NCBI GenBank assembly: GCA_963710665.1
Contig: CAVQBC010000007.1
Span: 310,001-374,000 of the forward strand
DNA from: CAVQBC01 sp963710665
GTDB lineage: Bacteria > Actinomycetota > Thermoleophilia > Solirubrobacterales > Solirubrobacteraceae
Length of the DNA stretch: 64,000 nucleotides
Reading direction: 5' to 3'
Part shown: one piece after another, positions 33,273-41,545 of the stretch
Position numbering within the stretch: the first letter of the stretch is position 1
Layout of the letters: the number at the start of each line of letters is the position of its first letter
Notes under the pieces: generated by a model
Database searches by the model: none
The model's input: the letters and a program-made list of their open reading frames with translations, nothing else
Told to the model about the DNA's origin: nothing
Position numbers and translations under genes: made by a program

Positions 33273-34412
33273 GTGGACGAGCGCGCTCTCGCCGAACGCC
33301 TGATCGGCTACGACACCTCCACCGAGGACGGGCTGCGGGCCGCGGCCGGCTTCGTCAAGGGGTGGCTGGAGGCGCGCGAGATCGACGTCTCGGACCACTT
33401 GTTCCGCGGCCTGCCGGTGCTCACCGCCACGGTCGGGCCCGCGAAGGGCCGCACGATCGTCTTCCACGGCCACCTCGACGTCGTGCCCGGGCGCCCGGAG
33501 CAGTTCTCGCCGCGGACCGAGGGCGACAGGCTGATCGGCCGGGGCGCCTACGACATGAAGGGCGGCCTCGCGGCGATGATGTGCGCGCTGCACGACGTCG
33601 CCGATCAGGACCAGGTGCGGGTGCGCTTCCTGTGCGCGCCCGACGAGGAGTCAGAGGACGTCGACACGCGCTCGACGGACGAGATCGTGCGCGGCGGGCT
33701 GGCCGCCGACTTCGCCATCACGGGGGAGCCGACCGACATGCACGTCGGCGTCCAGGCCAAGGGGGTGCTCGCCGCCCGCATCGAGGTCAGCGGCCGCGCC
33801 GCCCACGGCTCGACCCCGTGGCTCGGCGACAACGCGGTGTTGAAGGCGATCGAGGTCTTCCGGCGAATCGAGTCGATGGCGTTCTCGCGCGAGTCCACCG
33901 AGCTGTTCGACCGCCCCTCGATCAACCTCGGGCGGATCTCCGGCGGCGACGCGCTCAACAAGGTCCCCGACCTGTGCACGATGGACGTCGACATCCGCTA
34001 CCTCCCCAACCAGGACCCCGCCGCGATCCTCGAGGCGATCCGCGCGATCCCGGACATCCAGGTCATGCGGACGTTCACGCGCATCCCCGCGAACGTCTCG
34101 CGCCGCAACCCGTACGTGCTCGCGCTCGTCGAGGCGATCGGGCGCTCGAGCGGGGGTGAGGCGTTGAGCGTCGGCCGCGACGGCGCCTCCGACGCCGTCT
34201 CCTTCCAGGAGGCCGGCATCCCGGCCGTCGAGTTCGGCCCCGCGGGCGCGGGCCACCACGGCCCCGAGGAGTGGGTGTCGATCTCCTCCCTCGGCCGCTA
34301 TCGCCAGGCGCTGGCCGGCTTCGTCCGCCACCTGCCCATGTGGCTCGAGCGCCAGGCCGGCGAGCCCGACGACACCACCTCGCTGCGGGCCGTGGAGGGC
34401 GGCCTGGCCTGA
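33273..34412 (+). CDS. M20-family metallopeptidase (ArgE/DapE/carboxypeptidase G2 type)
   Basis: 379 residues from GTG 33273. A dinuclear zinc amidohydrolase that removes acyl or amino-acid groups. Metal ligands and catalytic residues are visible: HGHLDVVP (His and catalytic Asp), GAYDMKGG (bridging Asp), PDEESED (catalytic Glu and metal Glu), GEPTD and the final FGPAGAGHHGPEEW (His). The lid/dimerisation domain (about 170-285) has the usual GRAAHGSTPWLGDNA. DapE would make lysine and peptidoglycan precursor; ArgE would make arginine. No neighbour decides between them, so I give no symbol. Its stop overlaps the next start (TGATG). Confidence 0.87.
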   Translation: MDERALAERLIGYDTSTEDGLRAAAGFVKGWLEAREIDVSDHLFRGLPVLTATVGPAKGRTIVFHGHLDVVPGRPEQFSPRTEGDRLIGRGAYDMKGGLAAMMCALHDVADQDQVRVRFLCAPDEESEDVDTRSTDEIVRGGLAADFAITGEPTDMHVGVQAKGVLAARIEVSGRAAHGSTPWLGDNAVLKAIEVFRRIESMAFSRESTELFDRPSINLGRISGGDALNKVPDLCTMDVDIRYLPNQDPAAILEAIRAIPDIQVMRTFTRIPANVSRRNPYVLALVEAIGRSSGGEALSVGRDGASDAVSFQEAGIPAVEFGPAGAGHHGPEEWVSISSLGRYRQALAGFVRHLPMWLERQAGEPDDTTSLRAVEGGLA

Positions 34413-35959
34413 TGGGGCCGGAGAAGCCGCCCCGGGTCGGACTCGGGGTGATCAAGCGCGCCGTCATCGCGGGCCTGCTGATCATGCTGGCGACCGCGAG
34501 CGCCGTGTCCGCGACGGTGATCCTCGAGGTCGACGCGGTCAAGGACGAGTTCCTCGGCGAGGGCCGCGAGCAGATCGAGATCCCCGAGATCACCCGCGCC
34601 GAGGCGGGCGCGCCGCGGACGATCATGCTGCTCGGCTCCGACGAGCGCTACGGGGACAAGCGCCGCGGCAACCCCGTGCGCTCGGACACGATCATCCTCA
34701 TGCGGGTCGACCCGGACGCCGGCGCGATCTCGGTCATGTCGATCCCCCGCGACCTCAAGGTCAAGATCAAGACGCGCAAGTACGGGGTCGTGACCGACCG
34801 CATCAACCGCGCGTTCTCCGAGGGCGGGCCGCGGCTGACCCTCCAGACCGTCAAGCGCGTGCTCTCGCGGCCCGGCAAGCCGTTCGACATCAACAACGTG
34901 ATGGTCGTCGACTTCGGCGGCTTCCGGCGCGCCGTGGACTACATCGGGGGCGTCTACGTCGACGTCGACCGGCGCTACTACAACGACAACGCGCCGCCGG
35001 TGGACTCCCCGGAGCCCTACGCGACGATCGACATCCAGCCCGGCTACCAGCGGCTCAAGGGCCAGGACGCGCTCGACTACGTCCGCTACCGCCACCTCGA
35101 CAACGACTTCATCCGCGCCGCCCGCCAGCAGGACTTCCTGCGCCAGCTCAAGGGCACGGCCGGGATCCGCCGGCTGTTCAGGGTCGGCGACCGCCACCAG
35201 CTCGCGCGCATCTTCGGCCGCTACGTCCAGGTGGACCGCTCGCTGCGGTCCACCGGGCAGATCATCAACCTCATGCAGCTGGCGATCTTCTCCCGCGGCA
35301 AGAAGGTCAACGAGGTGCAGTTCCGCACCTCCGGCGAGGACGAGTCCTACGTCGAGGCGTCGGAGTCGAGCCTGCGCAAGACCGTCGACGAGTTCCTCAG
35401 CGGCGAGGCCTCGGCGACGCCGCGCAGGCAGACGCGCAAGCCCAACCGCGGCGACGCCGTGCAGAAGCGGGCGAAGCGCCGCTCCGACCGCAAGACCAAC
35501 CGGCCCGCGGACGTCAAGGGCCTCGAGGTCGCCCAGACCGAGGGCGAGAACCAGGCGATCGTCACGACGAAGAAGCTCGACTTCCCGTTCTACTTCCCCC
35601 GCTACCGCACGACGGGCTCGACCTACGTGGGCGACGCCCCGCGCGCCTACACGATCCGCGACGAGACGGGGGTCAAGCACAGCGCCTACCGGATGGTGCT
35701 GAGCACCGGCCGCCTCGGCGAGTACTACGGCATCCAGGGCACGAGCTGGCGCGACCCGCCGATCCTCGACTCCCCGGACCGCACCCGCCGCGTGGGCGGG
35801 CGGCGCCTCCAGCTCTACTACGACGGCGAGCGCCTGCGGATGGTCGCCTGGAAGACCCCGAAGGGCGTCTACTGGGTCTCGAACACGCTCTCGCAGGCGA
35901 TCGACGCCGACCAGATGGTCGGGATCGCGGCGTCGCTGCAGCGGCTGGGCGGGGGCTGA
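34412..35959 (+). CDS. LytR-CpsA-Psr (LCP) family protein
   Basis: 515 residues. ATG 34412 shares one base with the previous stop. A cytoplasmic N terminus and one membrane helix (about 15-38) place the rest outside. LCP enzymes attach undecaprenyl-linked glycopolymers to peptidoglycan or proteins. The LCP domain (about 65-265) shows LLGSDERYGDKRRGNPVRSDTIILMRVD, SIPRDLKV and the later D-A-L-D-Y-V-R-Y-R-H-L-D-N-D-F-I-R-A-A-R-Q-Q, whose Arg and Asp residues bind the phosphates. A basic linker (RRQTRKPNRG...KRAKRRSDRK) leads to a distinct C-terminal domain of about 150 residues that I do not recognise. The nucleotide-sugar genes downstream fit a cell-wall glycopolymer pathway. Confidence 0.9.
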   Translation: MGPEKPPRVGLGVIKRAVIAGLLIMLATASAVSATVILEVDAVKDEFLGEGREQIEIPEITRAEAGAPRTIMLLGSDERYGDKRRGNPVRSDTIILMRVDPDAGAISVMSIPRDLKVKIKTRKYGVVTDRINRAFSEGGPRLTLQTVKRVLSRPGKPFDINNVMVVDFGGFRRAVDYIGGVYVDVDRRYYNDNAPPVDSPEPYATIDIQPGYQRLKGQDALDYVRYRHLDNDFIRAARQQDFLRQLKGTAGIRRLFRVGDRHQLARIFGRYVQVDRSLRSTGQIINLMQLAIFSRGKKVNEVQFRTSGEDESYVEASESSLRKTVDEFLSGEASATPRRQTRKPNRGDAVQKRAKRRSDRKTNRPADVKGLEVAQTEGENQAIVTTKKLDFPFYFPRYRTTGSTYVGDAPRAYTIRDETGVKHSAYRMVLSTGRLGEYYGIQGTSWRDPPILDSPDRTRRVGGRRLQLYYDGERLRMVAWKTPKGVYWVSNTLSQAIDADQMVGIAASLQRLGGG

Positions 35960-35967
35960 CGGGTGGC

Positions 35968-35989
35968 GGCCCGCCCGCGCGGGCGGGCC
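35968..35989. terminator. Perfect palindromic hairpin between convergent genes
   Basis: A 9-bp stem (GGCCCGCCC/GGGCGGGCC) around a GCGC centre sits between the LCP gene and the convergent small secreted-protein gene. Confidence 0.6.
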
Positions 35990-35997
35990 TCCCGGCC

Positions 35998-36345
35998 TCA
36001 GCTGTTGCCGTAGTCGACGCGGATCAGCTTGAAGCTGGGCGTGAGCTCGACGCCGAACTCCCGCGACTCGGTGGCGACGGTCACGTCGAGGTCGCCGCGC
36101 TCGGTGCGCTCCACGCGCTTGACCTCGCCGCCGGCGATCTGCTGCGCCTCGCGCGCGGCACGCTCGCCGACGTGGCTGTCGAGCGCGACGTCGGAGCGCG
36201 AGCCGGGGAAGGCGCCGGCCGCCGGGCCGTTGCCGAAGGCGCCAGCAAGCCCGACCGCGAAGGCGAGGACCGCCACCGCGGTGACCGCCGGGACCATCAG
36301 CCGCCGTGGCATGGGCCACCCCCCGGATGGTGCGTGCCTGTTCAC
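35998..36345 (-). CDS. Small membrane-anchored or secreted PepSY-like protein
   Basis: 115 residues from GTG 36345, or 104 from ATG 36312. The longer start fits the TAGGCT hexamer 7 nt upstream. A hydrophobic segment (LMVPAVTAVAVLAFAVGLAGAFG) acts as signal or anchor. The exported part (about 55-115) has a helix with AAREAQQIAGGEVKRVERTERGD and strands DLDVTVATE/EFGVELTPSFKLIRVDYG. That helix-then-strands order is PepSY-like, a fold often found in inhibitors of extracytoplasmic enzymes. The homology is weak. It is divergent from ugd, and the two -10 hexamers lie within 60 bp. Confidence 0.5.
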   Translation of the reverse strand: MNRHAPSGGWPMPRRLMVPAVTAVAVLAFAVGLAGAFGNGPAAGAFPGSRSDVALDSHVGERAAREAQQIAGGEVKRVERTERGDLDVTVATESREFGVELTPSFKLIRVDYGNS

Positions 36346-36352
36346 GGCCGCG

Positions 36353-36358
36353 AGCCTA
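36353..36358 (-). promoter_or_regulatory. -10-like hexamer of the PepSY-like gene
   Basis: On the minus strand this is TAGGCT, 7 nt before the GTG at 36345; it supports the longer start. Confidence 0.45.
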
Positions 36359-36409
36359 GGCGACGGCGCGGCGGATCTGGTGATCCGGCCTCCCGGAAGG
36401 GCCGGTTGG

Positions 36410-36415
36410 TAGGGT
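36410..36415 (+). promoter_or_regulatory. -10-like hexamer of the UDP-glucose dehydrogenase gene
   Basis: TAGGGT ends 10 nt before ATG 36426. An in-frame GTG at 36417 lies too close to the hexamer to be inside the transcript, so ATG 36426 is the better start. Confidence 0.5.
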
Positions 36416-36425
36416 CGTGCGCCCC

Positions 36426-37754
36426 ATGAGCGGCGCGACGAGAGAACCGATCGGCGTGATCGGCACCGGCTACGTGGGCCTCGTCACCGCGGCCGGGTTC
36501 GCGGAGCTGGGCTCCGAGGTCTGGTGCATCGACATCGACCACGACAAGATCGAGGGCCTGCGCCAGGGGCGCATCCCCATCTACGAGCCCGGGCTGGACG
36601 CGCTGGTGGAGCGCCACCGCGGGCGCCTGCACTTCTCCACCGACCTCGCGGACGCGCTCGAGCACGCCCGGCTGCTGTTCGTCGCGGTGGGCACGCCGCC
36701 CACCTACTCGGGTGACGCCGACCTCTCCGCCGTGCACGCCGTGGTGGACTCGATGCCGCCGTCGGACCGGCACGCGCTGGTCATGAAGTCGACCGTCCCG
36801 TCGGGCACCGGGGACAGCATCAAGCGCATCTTCCGCGAGCACGGCAAGGACGGCTTCAGCTACGTCTCGTGCCCCGAGTTCCTCAAGGAGGGCTCGGCGA
36901 TCAAGGACTTCCTCGAGCCCGACCGCGTCGTGGTGGGCGACGACGGCGACTGGGCCGGCGACGCGGTGGTCGACCTCTACAGCGCGATCGACGCCCCGCT
37001 CGTGCGCACCGACATCCGCAGCGCCGAGATGGTCAAGCTCGCCTCCAACGCGTTCCTCGCCACCAAGATCTCCTTCATCAACGAGATCGCCAACGTGTGC
37101 GAGGAGACGGGCGCCGACGTGGTCGAGGTCGCGCGGGGGATGGGGCTCGACGAGCGCATCGGCCCGAAGTTCCTGCAGGCGGGGATCGGCTACGGCGGGT
37201 CCTGCTTCCCCAAGGACGTCGCCGCGCTCAAGCAGCTGGCCGGCAACTCCGGCTACCACTTCCAGCTGCTCAACGCGGTCATCGAGGTCAACGAGCTGCA
37301 GAAGCGCCGGGTGATCTCAAAGCTGCAGAAGCACCTCGGCTCGCTGGTGGGCAAGGAGATCGCGCTGCTCGGGCTGGCCTTCAAGCCGGATACCGACGAC
37401 ATGCGCGAGGCGTCGTCGCTGGTGCTCTCCGCGCGGCTGCTCGCCGACGGAGCGCGGGTCCGCGCCTACGACCCGGTGGCCGAGGACGAGGCCCGCAAGC
37501 TGCTCTCCGGGCTCGACTACCGCCCGTCGGCGCTCGACGCCGTCGACGGGGCGGACGCGATCGTGCTCGTCACGGAGTGGCCGGAGTTCCGCGAGCTCGA
37601 CCTCGCCGAGGTGGCGGGCCGCATGCGCGGCCGGCTGCTGATCGACGGCCGCAACTTCCTCGATCCCCAGGGCGCCGGTGAGGCGGGCCTGACCTATGAG
37701 GGCGTCGGGCGCGGGCCGGCCAACATCGGCAGGGAGGCGTGGGCGCGGGTCTGA
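36426..37754 (+). CDS. ugd: UDP-glucose 6-dehydrogenase
   Basis: 442 residues. Oxidises UDP-glucose to UDP-glucuronate with two NAD+. The N-terminal Rossmann motif is G-V-I-G-T-G-Y-V-G-L (about 9-18). The catalytic Cys260 lies in GYGGSCFPKDVAAL, with Lys in EMVKLASNAFLATKISFINE. The C-terminal UDP-binding domain has LGLAFKPDTDDMREASS. A fold-equivalent GDP-mannose dehydrogenase cannot be excluded, but the UDP-glucose form fits best. The next two genes make other sugar nucleotides, suggesting supply of exopolysaccharide or wall glycopolymer precursors. Confidence 0.92.
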   Translation: MSGATREPIGVIGTGYVGLVTAAGFAELGSEVWCIDIDHDKIEGLRQGRIPIYEPGLDALVERHRGRLHFSTDLADALEHARLLFVAVGTPPTYSGDADLSAVHAVVDSMPPSDRHALVMKSTVPSGTGDSIKRIFREHGKDGFSYVSCPEFLKEGSAIKDFLEPDRVVVGDDGDWAGDAVVDLYSAIDAPLVRTDIRSAEMVKLASNAFLATKISFINEIANVCEETGADVVEVARGMGLDERIGPKFLQAGIGYGGSCFPKDVAALKQLAGNSGYHFQLLNAVIEVNELQKRRVISKLQKHLGSLVGKEIALLGLAFKPDTDDMREASSLVLSARLLADGARVRAYDPVAEDEARKLLSGLDYRPSALDAVDGADAIVLVTEWPEFRELDLAEVAGRMRGRLLIDGRNFLDPQGAGEAGLTYEGVGRGPANIGREAWARV

Positions 37755-37775
37755 ACCGGGAAGGACCGGATACCC

Positions 37776-37805
37776 ATGGACGCCGCCACCCACGACCACG
37801 ACTAG
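37776..37805 (+). other. Nine-codon upstream reading frame before the nucleotidyltransferase gene
   Basis: ATG 37776 opens a minimal frame, MDAATHDHD then TAG, with AAGGA about 11 nt upstream. It ends 30 nt before the next gene. A possible leader peptide; chance is also possible. Confidence 0.25.
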
Positions 37806-37813
37806 GACCACGA

Positions 37814-37829
37814 AGAGGAGGACGCTCCT
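37814..37829 (+). promoter_or_regulatory. Shine-Dalgarno sequence inside a small hairpin
   Basis: GAGGAGG is followed by a pairing CTCCT (AGGAG-GACG-CTCCT, 37816-37829). It lies 15 nt from ATG 37836, farther than usual, and pairing would hide it. Confidence 0.35.
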
Positions 37830-37835
37830 ACCACG

Positions 37836-38936
37836 ATGCAGGCGCTCATCCTGGCCGGGGGAGAGGGGACGCGATTGCGGCCGCTGACCTCCACGGTCCC
37901 CAAGCCCGTCGTGCCCCTCGTCGACCGGCCGTTCATCGCCTTCATGCTCGACTGGCTGCGAGGGCATGGGGTGGACGACGTCGTCCTGTCGTGCGGACAC
38001 CTCGCGTGGGGCATGCGCAACGTGCTCGGCGACGGGGAGGCGTTCGGGATCCGCCTGCGCTACGTCGAGGAGCCGCGGCCGCTCGGCACGGGCGGCGCGC
38101 TGAAGTTCGCCGAGGAGCTGCTCGAGGACCGCTTCCTGATGCTCAACGGCGACGTGCTGACCGACTTCGACATCTCCGGCCAGCTCGCGCTGCACGAGCG
38201 CACCGGGGCGACCGCGACGCTCGCGCTGACGCCGGTCGAGGACCCCTCCGCCTACGGCCTCGTGCGGCTCGATCCCAGCCAGGCGGTCACCGAGTTCGTC
38301 GAGAAGCCCGCCCCCGACCAGATCGACACGCGCAACATCTCGGCCGGGATCTACGTGCTCGAGCGCGGCGTGCTCGACCTGCTCGAGTACGACGCGCCCG
38401 CCTCGATCGAGCGCGACGTCTTCCCGCAGCTCGTCGGCGACGGGCTCTACGGCTACGTCGCCGACGGCTACTGGCTCGACATCGGGACGCCGTCGCGCTA
38501 CCTCGAGGGGACCTTCGACATCCTCGAGGGCACGGTCGGCACGGCGGTCGGCGAGCGCATGGGCGCGGGCTACCTGTGCGTGGAGCACGGGGTGGACAGC
38601 GCCGGGCGCATCATCCCCTCCGCGCTGGTGGAGACCGGCTGCCGGATCGGCGACGGCGCCCGGGTCGGCGGGCGCGCCGTGCTCGAGCGCGGGGTCACGG
38701 TCGGCGCCGGCACGACGATCGAGCGCGCCGTCGTGATGCGCGGCTCGGAGATCGGCGCCAACTGCACGCTCAGCAACTGCATCGTGGCGGGCGGCGTGCG
38801 CATCGGGGACAACACGCGCATCGAGGGCATGGCGGTGCTGGGCGAGGGCGTGACGATCGGCTCCGACAACCAGATCACCAACGGGATGCGCGTGTTCCCC
38901 GGGACCGAGCTGCCCGCCGGCGCGATCCGCTTCTGA
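37836..38936 (+). CDS. Sugar-1-phosphate nucleotidyltransferase (GDP-mannose pyrophosphorylase-like)
   Basis: 366 residues. The N-terminal nucleotidyltransferase domain has LILAGGEGTRLRPLT, the PKP motif (VPKPVVPLVDRPF), NGDVLTDFD (metal Asp), VEKP and WLDIGTP. The C-terminal part (about 245-366) is a left-handed beta-helix of hexapeptide repeats (IGDGARVGGRAVLERGVTVGAG). This arrangement matches bacterial and eukaryotic-like mannose-1-phosphate guanylyltransferases, but glucose-1-phosphate thymidylyl- or uridylyl-transferases are close relatives. The downstream phosphomannose/phosphoglucose isomerase supports GDP-mannose. The stop overlaps the next start by one base. Confidence 0.88.
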   Translation: MQALILAGGEGTRLRPLTSTVPKPVVPLVDRPFIAFMLDWLRGHGVDDVVLSCGHLAWGMRNVLGDGEAFGIRLRYVEEPRPLGTGGALKFAEELLEDRFLMLNGDVLTDFDISGQLALHERTGATATLALTPVEDPSAYGLVRLDPSQAVTEFVEKPAPDQIDTRNISAGIYVLERGVLDLLEYDAPASIERDVFPQLVGDGLYGYVADGYWLDIGTPSRYLEGTFDILEGTVGTAVGERMGAGYLCVEHGVDSAGRIIPSALVETGCRIGDGARVGGRAVLERGVTVGAGTTIERAVVMRGSEIGANCTLSNCIVAGGVRIGDNTRIEGMAVLGEGVTIGSDNQITNGMRVFPGTELPAGAIRF

Positions 38937-39994
38937 TGTCCGGGGGCGACCCGCTCGACCGCGCCGCCGTCGCGGCGGCCGACCCGAGCGGCCAGGCCGC
39001 CGAGATCGGAGACCTCGGGATCCATCTCTCGGACGCGCTGTGGCGGGTGGAGTCCGCCGGCCTGCGCCCCGAGCCCGCGCCGGGCGGGCTGGTGGTCGCC
39101 GGGATGGGCGGCTCCGGGATCGGCGGACGCCTCGCCGCGGCCGCTCTCGGCCCGCGGGCGACCGCGCCCGTGACCCTGGTCTCCGGCTACGGACTGCCGC
39201 CGTGGGTCGGCGGCGACGCGCTCGTGCTGTGCTCGAGCTACTCGGGCGCCACCGAGGAGACGCTGGCCTGCTACGACGACGCGACCGCGCGCGGCGCGCG
39301 CCGCGTGGTCGCCACCACCGGCGGCGCGCTGGCGGAGCGGGCGCGCCGCGACGGCGTGCCGGTGGTGCCGCTCCCGGGCGGCTTCCAGCCGCGGGCGGCC
39401 GTCGGCTACCTCACGGTCGTCGCGCTCGAGGCCGCCGCGCTGTGCGGCGCCGGGCCGTCGCTGCGCGGCGAGGTCGAGGCCGCCGCCGCGCTGGCCACCG
39501 ACCTGGCCGCCGAGTGGGGTCCCGACGGCCCCGCCCAGGGCGAGGCCAAGGCGGTCGCGCGGCGGCTGGCGGGGACGGTGCCGGTGATCGCCGGGGCCGG
39601 GCCGACCGCCGCTGTCGCCTACCGCTGGAAGTGCCAGCTCAACGAGAACAGCAAGCTCCTGGCCTTCGCCTCCGAGCTGCCCGAGCTCGACCACAACGAG
39701 GTCGTGGGCTGGAGCGGGAGCCCGGACGCGGAGCGCTTCGCCGCGGTCTTCCTCGAGGACCCCGAGGCGCACGAGCGGGTGCGGGCGCGCGTCGAGGTCA
39801 CCGCGGGGCTGATCGAGCCGAGCGCTGCCGCCGTGGAGCGGGTGCGCCCGCGCGGCGACTCGCCGTTCGAGCGGGTCGTGTCGCTCGTGCTGCTCGGCGA
39901 CCTCGTCTCGCTCTACCTCGCGGTGCTGCGGGGCGTCGATCCCGGCGAGATCGCCGCGATCGACACGCTCAAGCGTGAGCTGGCCGCGCGCTGA
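38936..39994 (+). CDS. Bifunctional phosphoglucose/phosphomannose isomerase
   Basis: 352 residues; the start ATG shares one base with the previous stop. It interconverts fructose-6-phosphate with glucose- or mannose-6-phosphate. It is the short SIS-domain type: the first SIS domain has VVAGMGGSGIGGR and LCSSYSGATEETLACYDDA; the second has AGAGPTAAVAYRWKCQLNENSKLLAFASELPELDHNEVVGWSG, whose E-L-D-H-N-E is diagnostic of this family. The C terminus reads GEIAAIDTLKRELAA, again typical. Together with the gene before it, the route from glycolysis to a nucleotide sugar is nearly complete; a phosphomannomutase is not in the window. Confidence 0.92.
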   Translation: MSGGDPLDRAAVAAADPSGQAAEIGDLGIHLSDALWRVESAGLRPEPAPGGLVVAGMGGSGIGGRLAAAALGPRATAPVTLVSGYGLPPWVGGDALVLCSSYSGATEETLACYDDATARGARRVVATTGGALAERARRDGVPVVPLPGGFQPRAAVGYLTVVALEAAALCGAGPSLRGEVEAAAALATDLAAEWGPDGPAQGEAKAVARRLAGTVPVIAGAGPTAAVAYRWKCQLNENSKLLAFASELPELDHNEVVGWSGSPDAERFAAVFLEDPEAHERVRARVEVTAGLIEPSAAAVERVRPRGDSPFERVVSLVLLGDLVSLYLAVLRGVDPGEIAAIDTLKRELAAR

Positions 39995-41537
39995 GTGTCC
40001 GGGGGACTGGTTGCTCTGCGGCGCCGTCGTCCGCACGCTCGATCCCGCGCGCCCGGTGGCGGGCGCGGTGCTCGTCGAGGACGGGGTCATCGCCGCCGTA
40101 CTCGACGACGACGCCGCGGTGGCAGGCGCCACCCGGGTCGACCTCCGCGGGCGCTGCGTGCTGCCGGGCTTCACGGACGCCCACGTGCACCTGCCGACGT
40201 GGGCGCTGGCGCGCGGCGAGCTGCGCCTCGAGGACGCGCGCTCGGCGGCAGAGGTGGCGCGGCGCGTGGAGGAGGCCGTCGCGGCGGCCGCGCCGGGGGC
40301 GTGGGTGCGCGGCTTCGGCTGGACGCAGGAGGCGTGGGCGGAGGGCGGGGGCGGGGTCTCGCGCGAGCAGCTCGACGCGGTGAGCGGCGACGTCCCCGTC
40401 GCGCTGCTCGCCCACGACTGGCACTCGCTGTGGGTCAACAGCGCCGCGCTCGCCCGCGCGGGCGGCGACCTCGAGGCGCCCGGCGGGGTCGTCGAGCGCG
40501 ACGCCGGCGGCGCGCCCACCGGGATCCTCCGCGAAGCCGCCGCGTGGCGGTTCCGCGACCGGCACGCGGGCGCGAGCCCGGCGGAGCTGCGCGACGCCAC
40601 GCGGGCGGCGCTCCCGGCGGTGGCCGCCGAGGGCGTCACCGCGATCCACGACAAGGACGGCGTGGTCGGCGCGCTCGAGATCTACGAGGCGCTGCGCGAC
40701 GAGGGCGCCCTGACCCTGCGCGTGTGGCAGTCGCTGCCGCCCGAGCGCCTGGAAGGGCTGGTCGAGGCGGGCGTACGCTCGGGCGACGGCGACGACCGCC
40801 TGCGGATCGGCTACCTCAAGGCCTACCTCGACGGCACGCTCGGCTCGCGCACCGCCCGGCTCCTCGACGGCAGCGGGGTGGCGGTGACGAGCCCCGAGGC
40901 GTTCACGGAGCTCGTGGCGCGCGCGGCGCGCGCCGGCTTCCCGGTGGCCGTGCACGCGATCGGCGACCGCGCGGTCCGGGACGCGCTCGACGCCTTCGAG
41001 GCGGGCGCCGGCGAGTGGCGGCCGCGCGGGCTGCGCCCCCGGATCGAGCACGCGCAATGCGTGAACGCCGCCGACCTTCCGCGCTTCGCCGCCCTCGGGG
41101 TCGCGGCGTCGGTGCAGCCGTCGATGGCCACCACCGACCGCGACGTCGCCGAGCGCCTGTGGGCCGACCGCCTCGAGGGCGCCTACGCGTACCGCTCGCT
41201 GCACGCCGCCGGGGCGCGGCTGGCGTTCGGGTCCGACGCGCCGGTCGAGCCGCTGTCGCCGCTCGAGGGCATCCGCGCCGCGGTGCTGCGCACGCTCGAC
41301 GAGCGGCCGCCGTGGCGGGAGCACGAGGCGCTCGATCCCGCGACCGCGCTGGCCGCCGCCACGTGCGAGCCCGCGTGGCTCGAGGGCGCCGAGCACCGGC
41401 GCGGACGGCTGCGCCCGGGGATGGCCGCCGACCTCGTCGTGCTGAGCGCCGACCCGCTGGCCGGCCCGGACGCGCTCGCGGCGGCGGAGGTGGAGGCCAC
41501 GATGGTCGGCGGAAAGTGGGTCCACCGCCCGCTATAA
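39975..41537 (+). CDS. Amidohydrolase (YtcJ-like, metal-dependent)
   Basis: 520 residues from GTG 39975, overlapping the isomerase gene by 20 bp. Amidohydrolase family 3: an N-terminal beta-sandwich strand (LLCGAVVRTLDPARPVAGAVLVEDG), the metal-binding FTDAHVHLPTW, a central barrel with HAIGDRAVRDALDAF and RIEHAQCV, and the late GSDAPVEPLSPLEGIRAAV with the catalytic Asp. The C terminus returns to the sandwich (LRPGMAADLVVLSADPL). Such enzymes hydrolyse N-acyl or cyclic amide bonds; physiological substrates of YtcJ-like members are mostly unknown. Coupling to nucleotide-sugar genes may only reflect dense packing. Confidence 0.85.
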   Translation: MSWPRAECPGDWLLCGAVVRTLDPARPVAGAVLVEDGVIAAVLDDDAAVAGATRVDLRGRCVLPGFTDAHVHLPTWALARGELRLEDARSAAEVARRVEEAVAAAAPGAWVRGFGWTQEAWAEGGGGVSREQLDAVSGDVPVALLAHDWHSLWVNSAALARAGGDLEAPGGVVERDAGGAPTGILREAAAWRFRDRHAGASPAELRDATRAALPAVAAEGVTAIHDKDGVVGALEIYEALRDEGALTLRVWQSLPPERLEGLVEAGVRSGDGDDRLRIGYLKAYLDGTLGSRTARLLDGSGVAVTSPEAFTELVARAARAGFPVAVHAIGDRAVRDALDAFEAGAGEWRPRGLRPRIEHAQCVNAADLPRFAALGVAASVQPSMATTDRDVAERLWADRLEGAYAYRSLHAAGARLAFGSDAPVEPLSPLEGIRAAVLRTLDERPPWREHEALDPATALAAATCEPAWLEGAEHRRGRLRPGMAADLVVLSADPLAGPDALAAAEVEATMVGGKWVHRPL

Positions 41538-41538
41538 G
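41533..41538 (+). promoter_or_regulatory. -10 hexamer of the aldehyde dehydrogenase gene
   Basis: TATAAG overlaps the end of the amidohydrolase gene and ends 7 nt before ATG 41546; the same hexamer serves the Ser/Thr kinase gene. Confidence 0.5.
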
Positions 41539-41545
41539 TGAGCGC

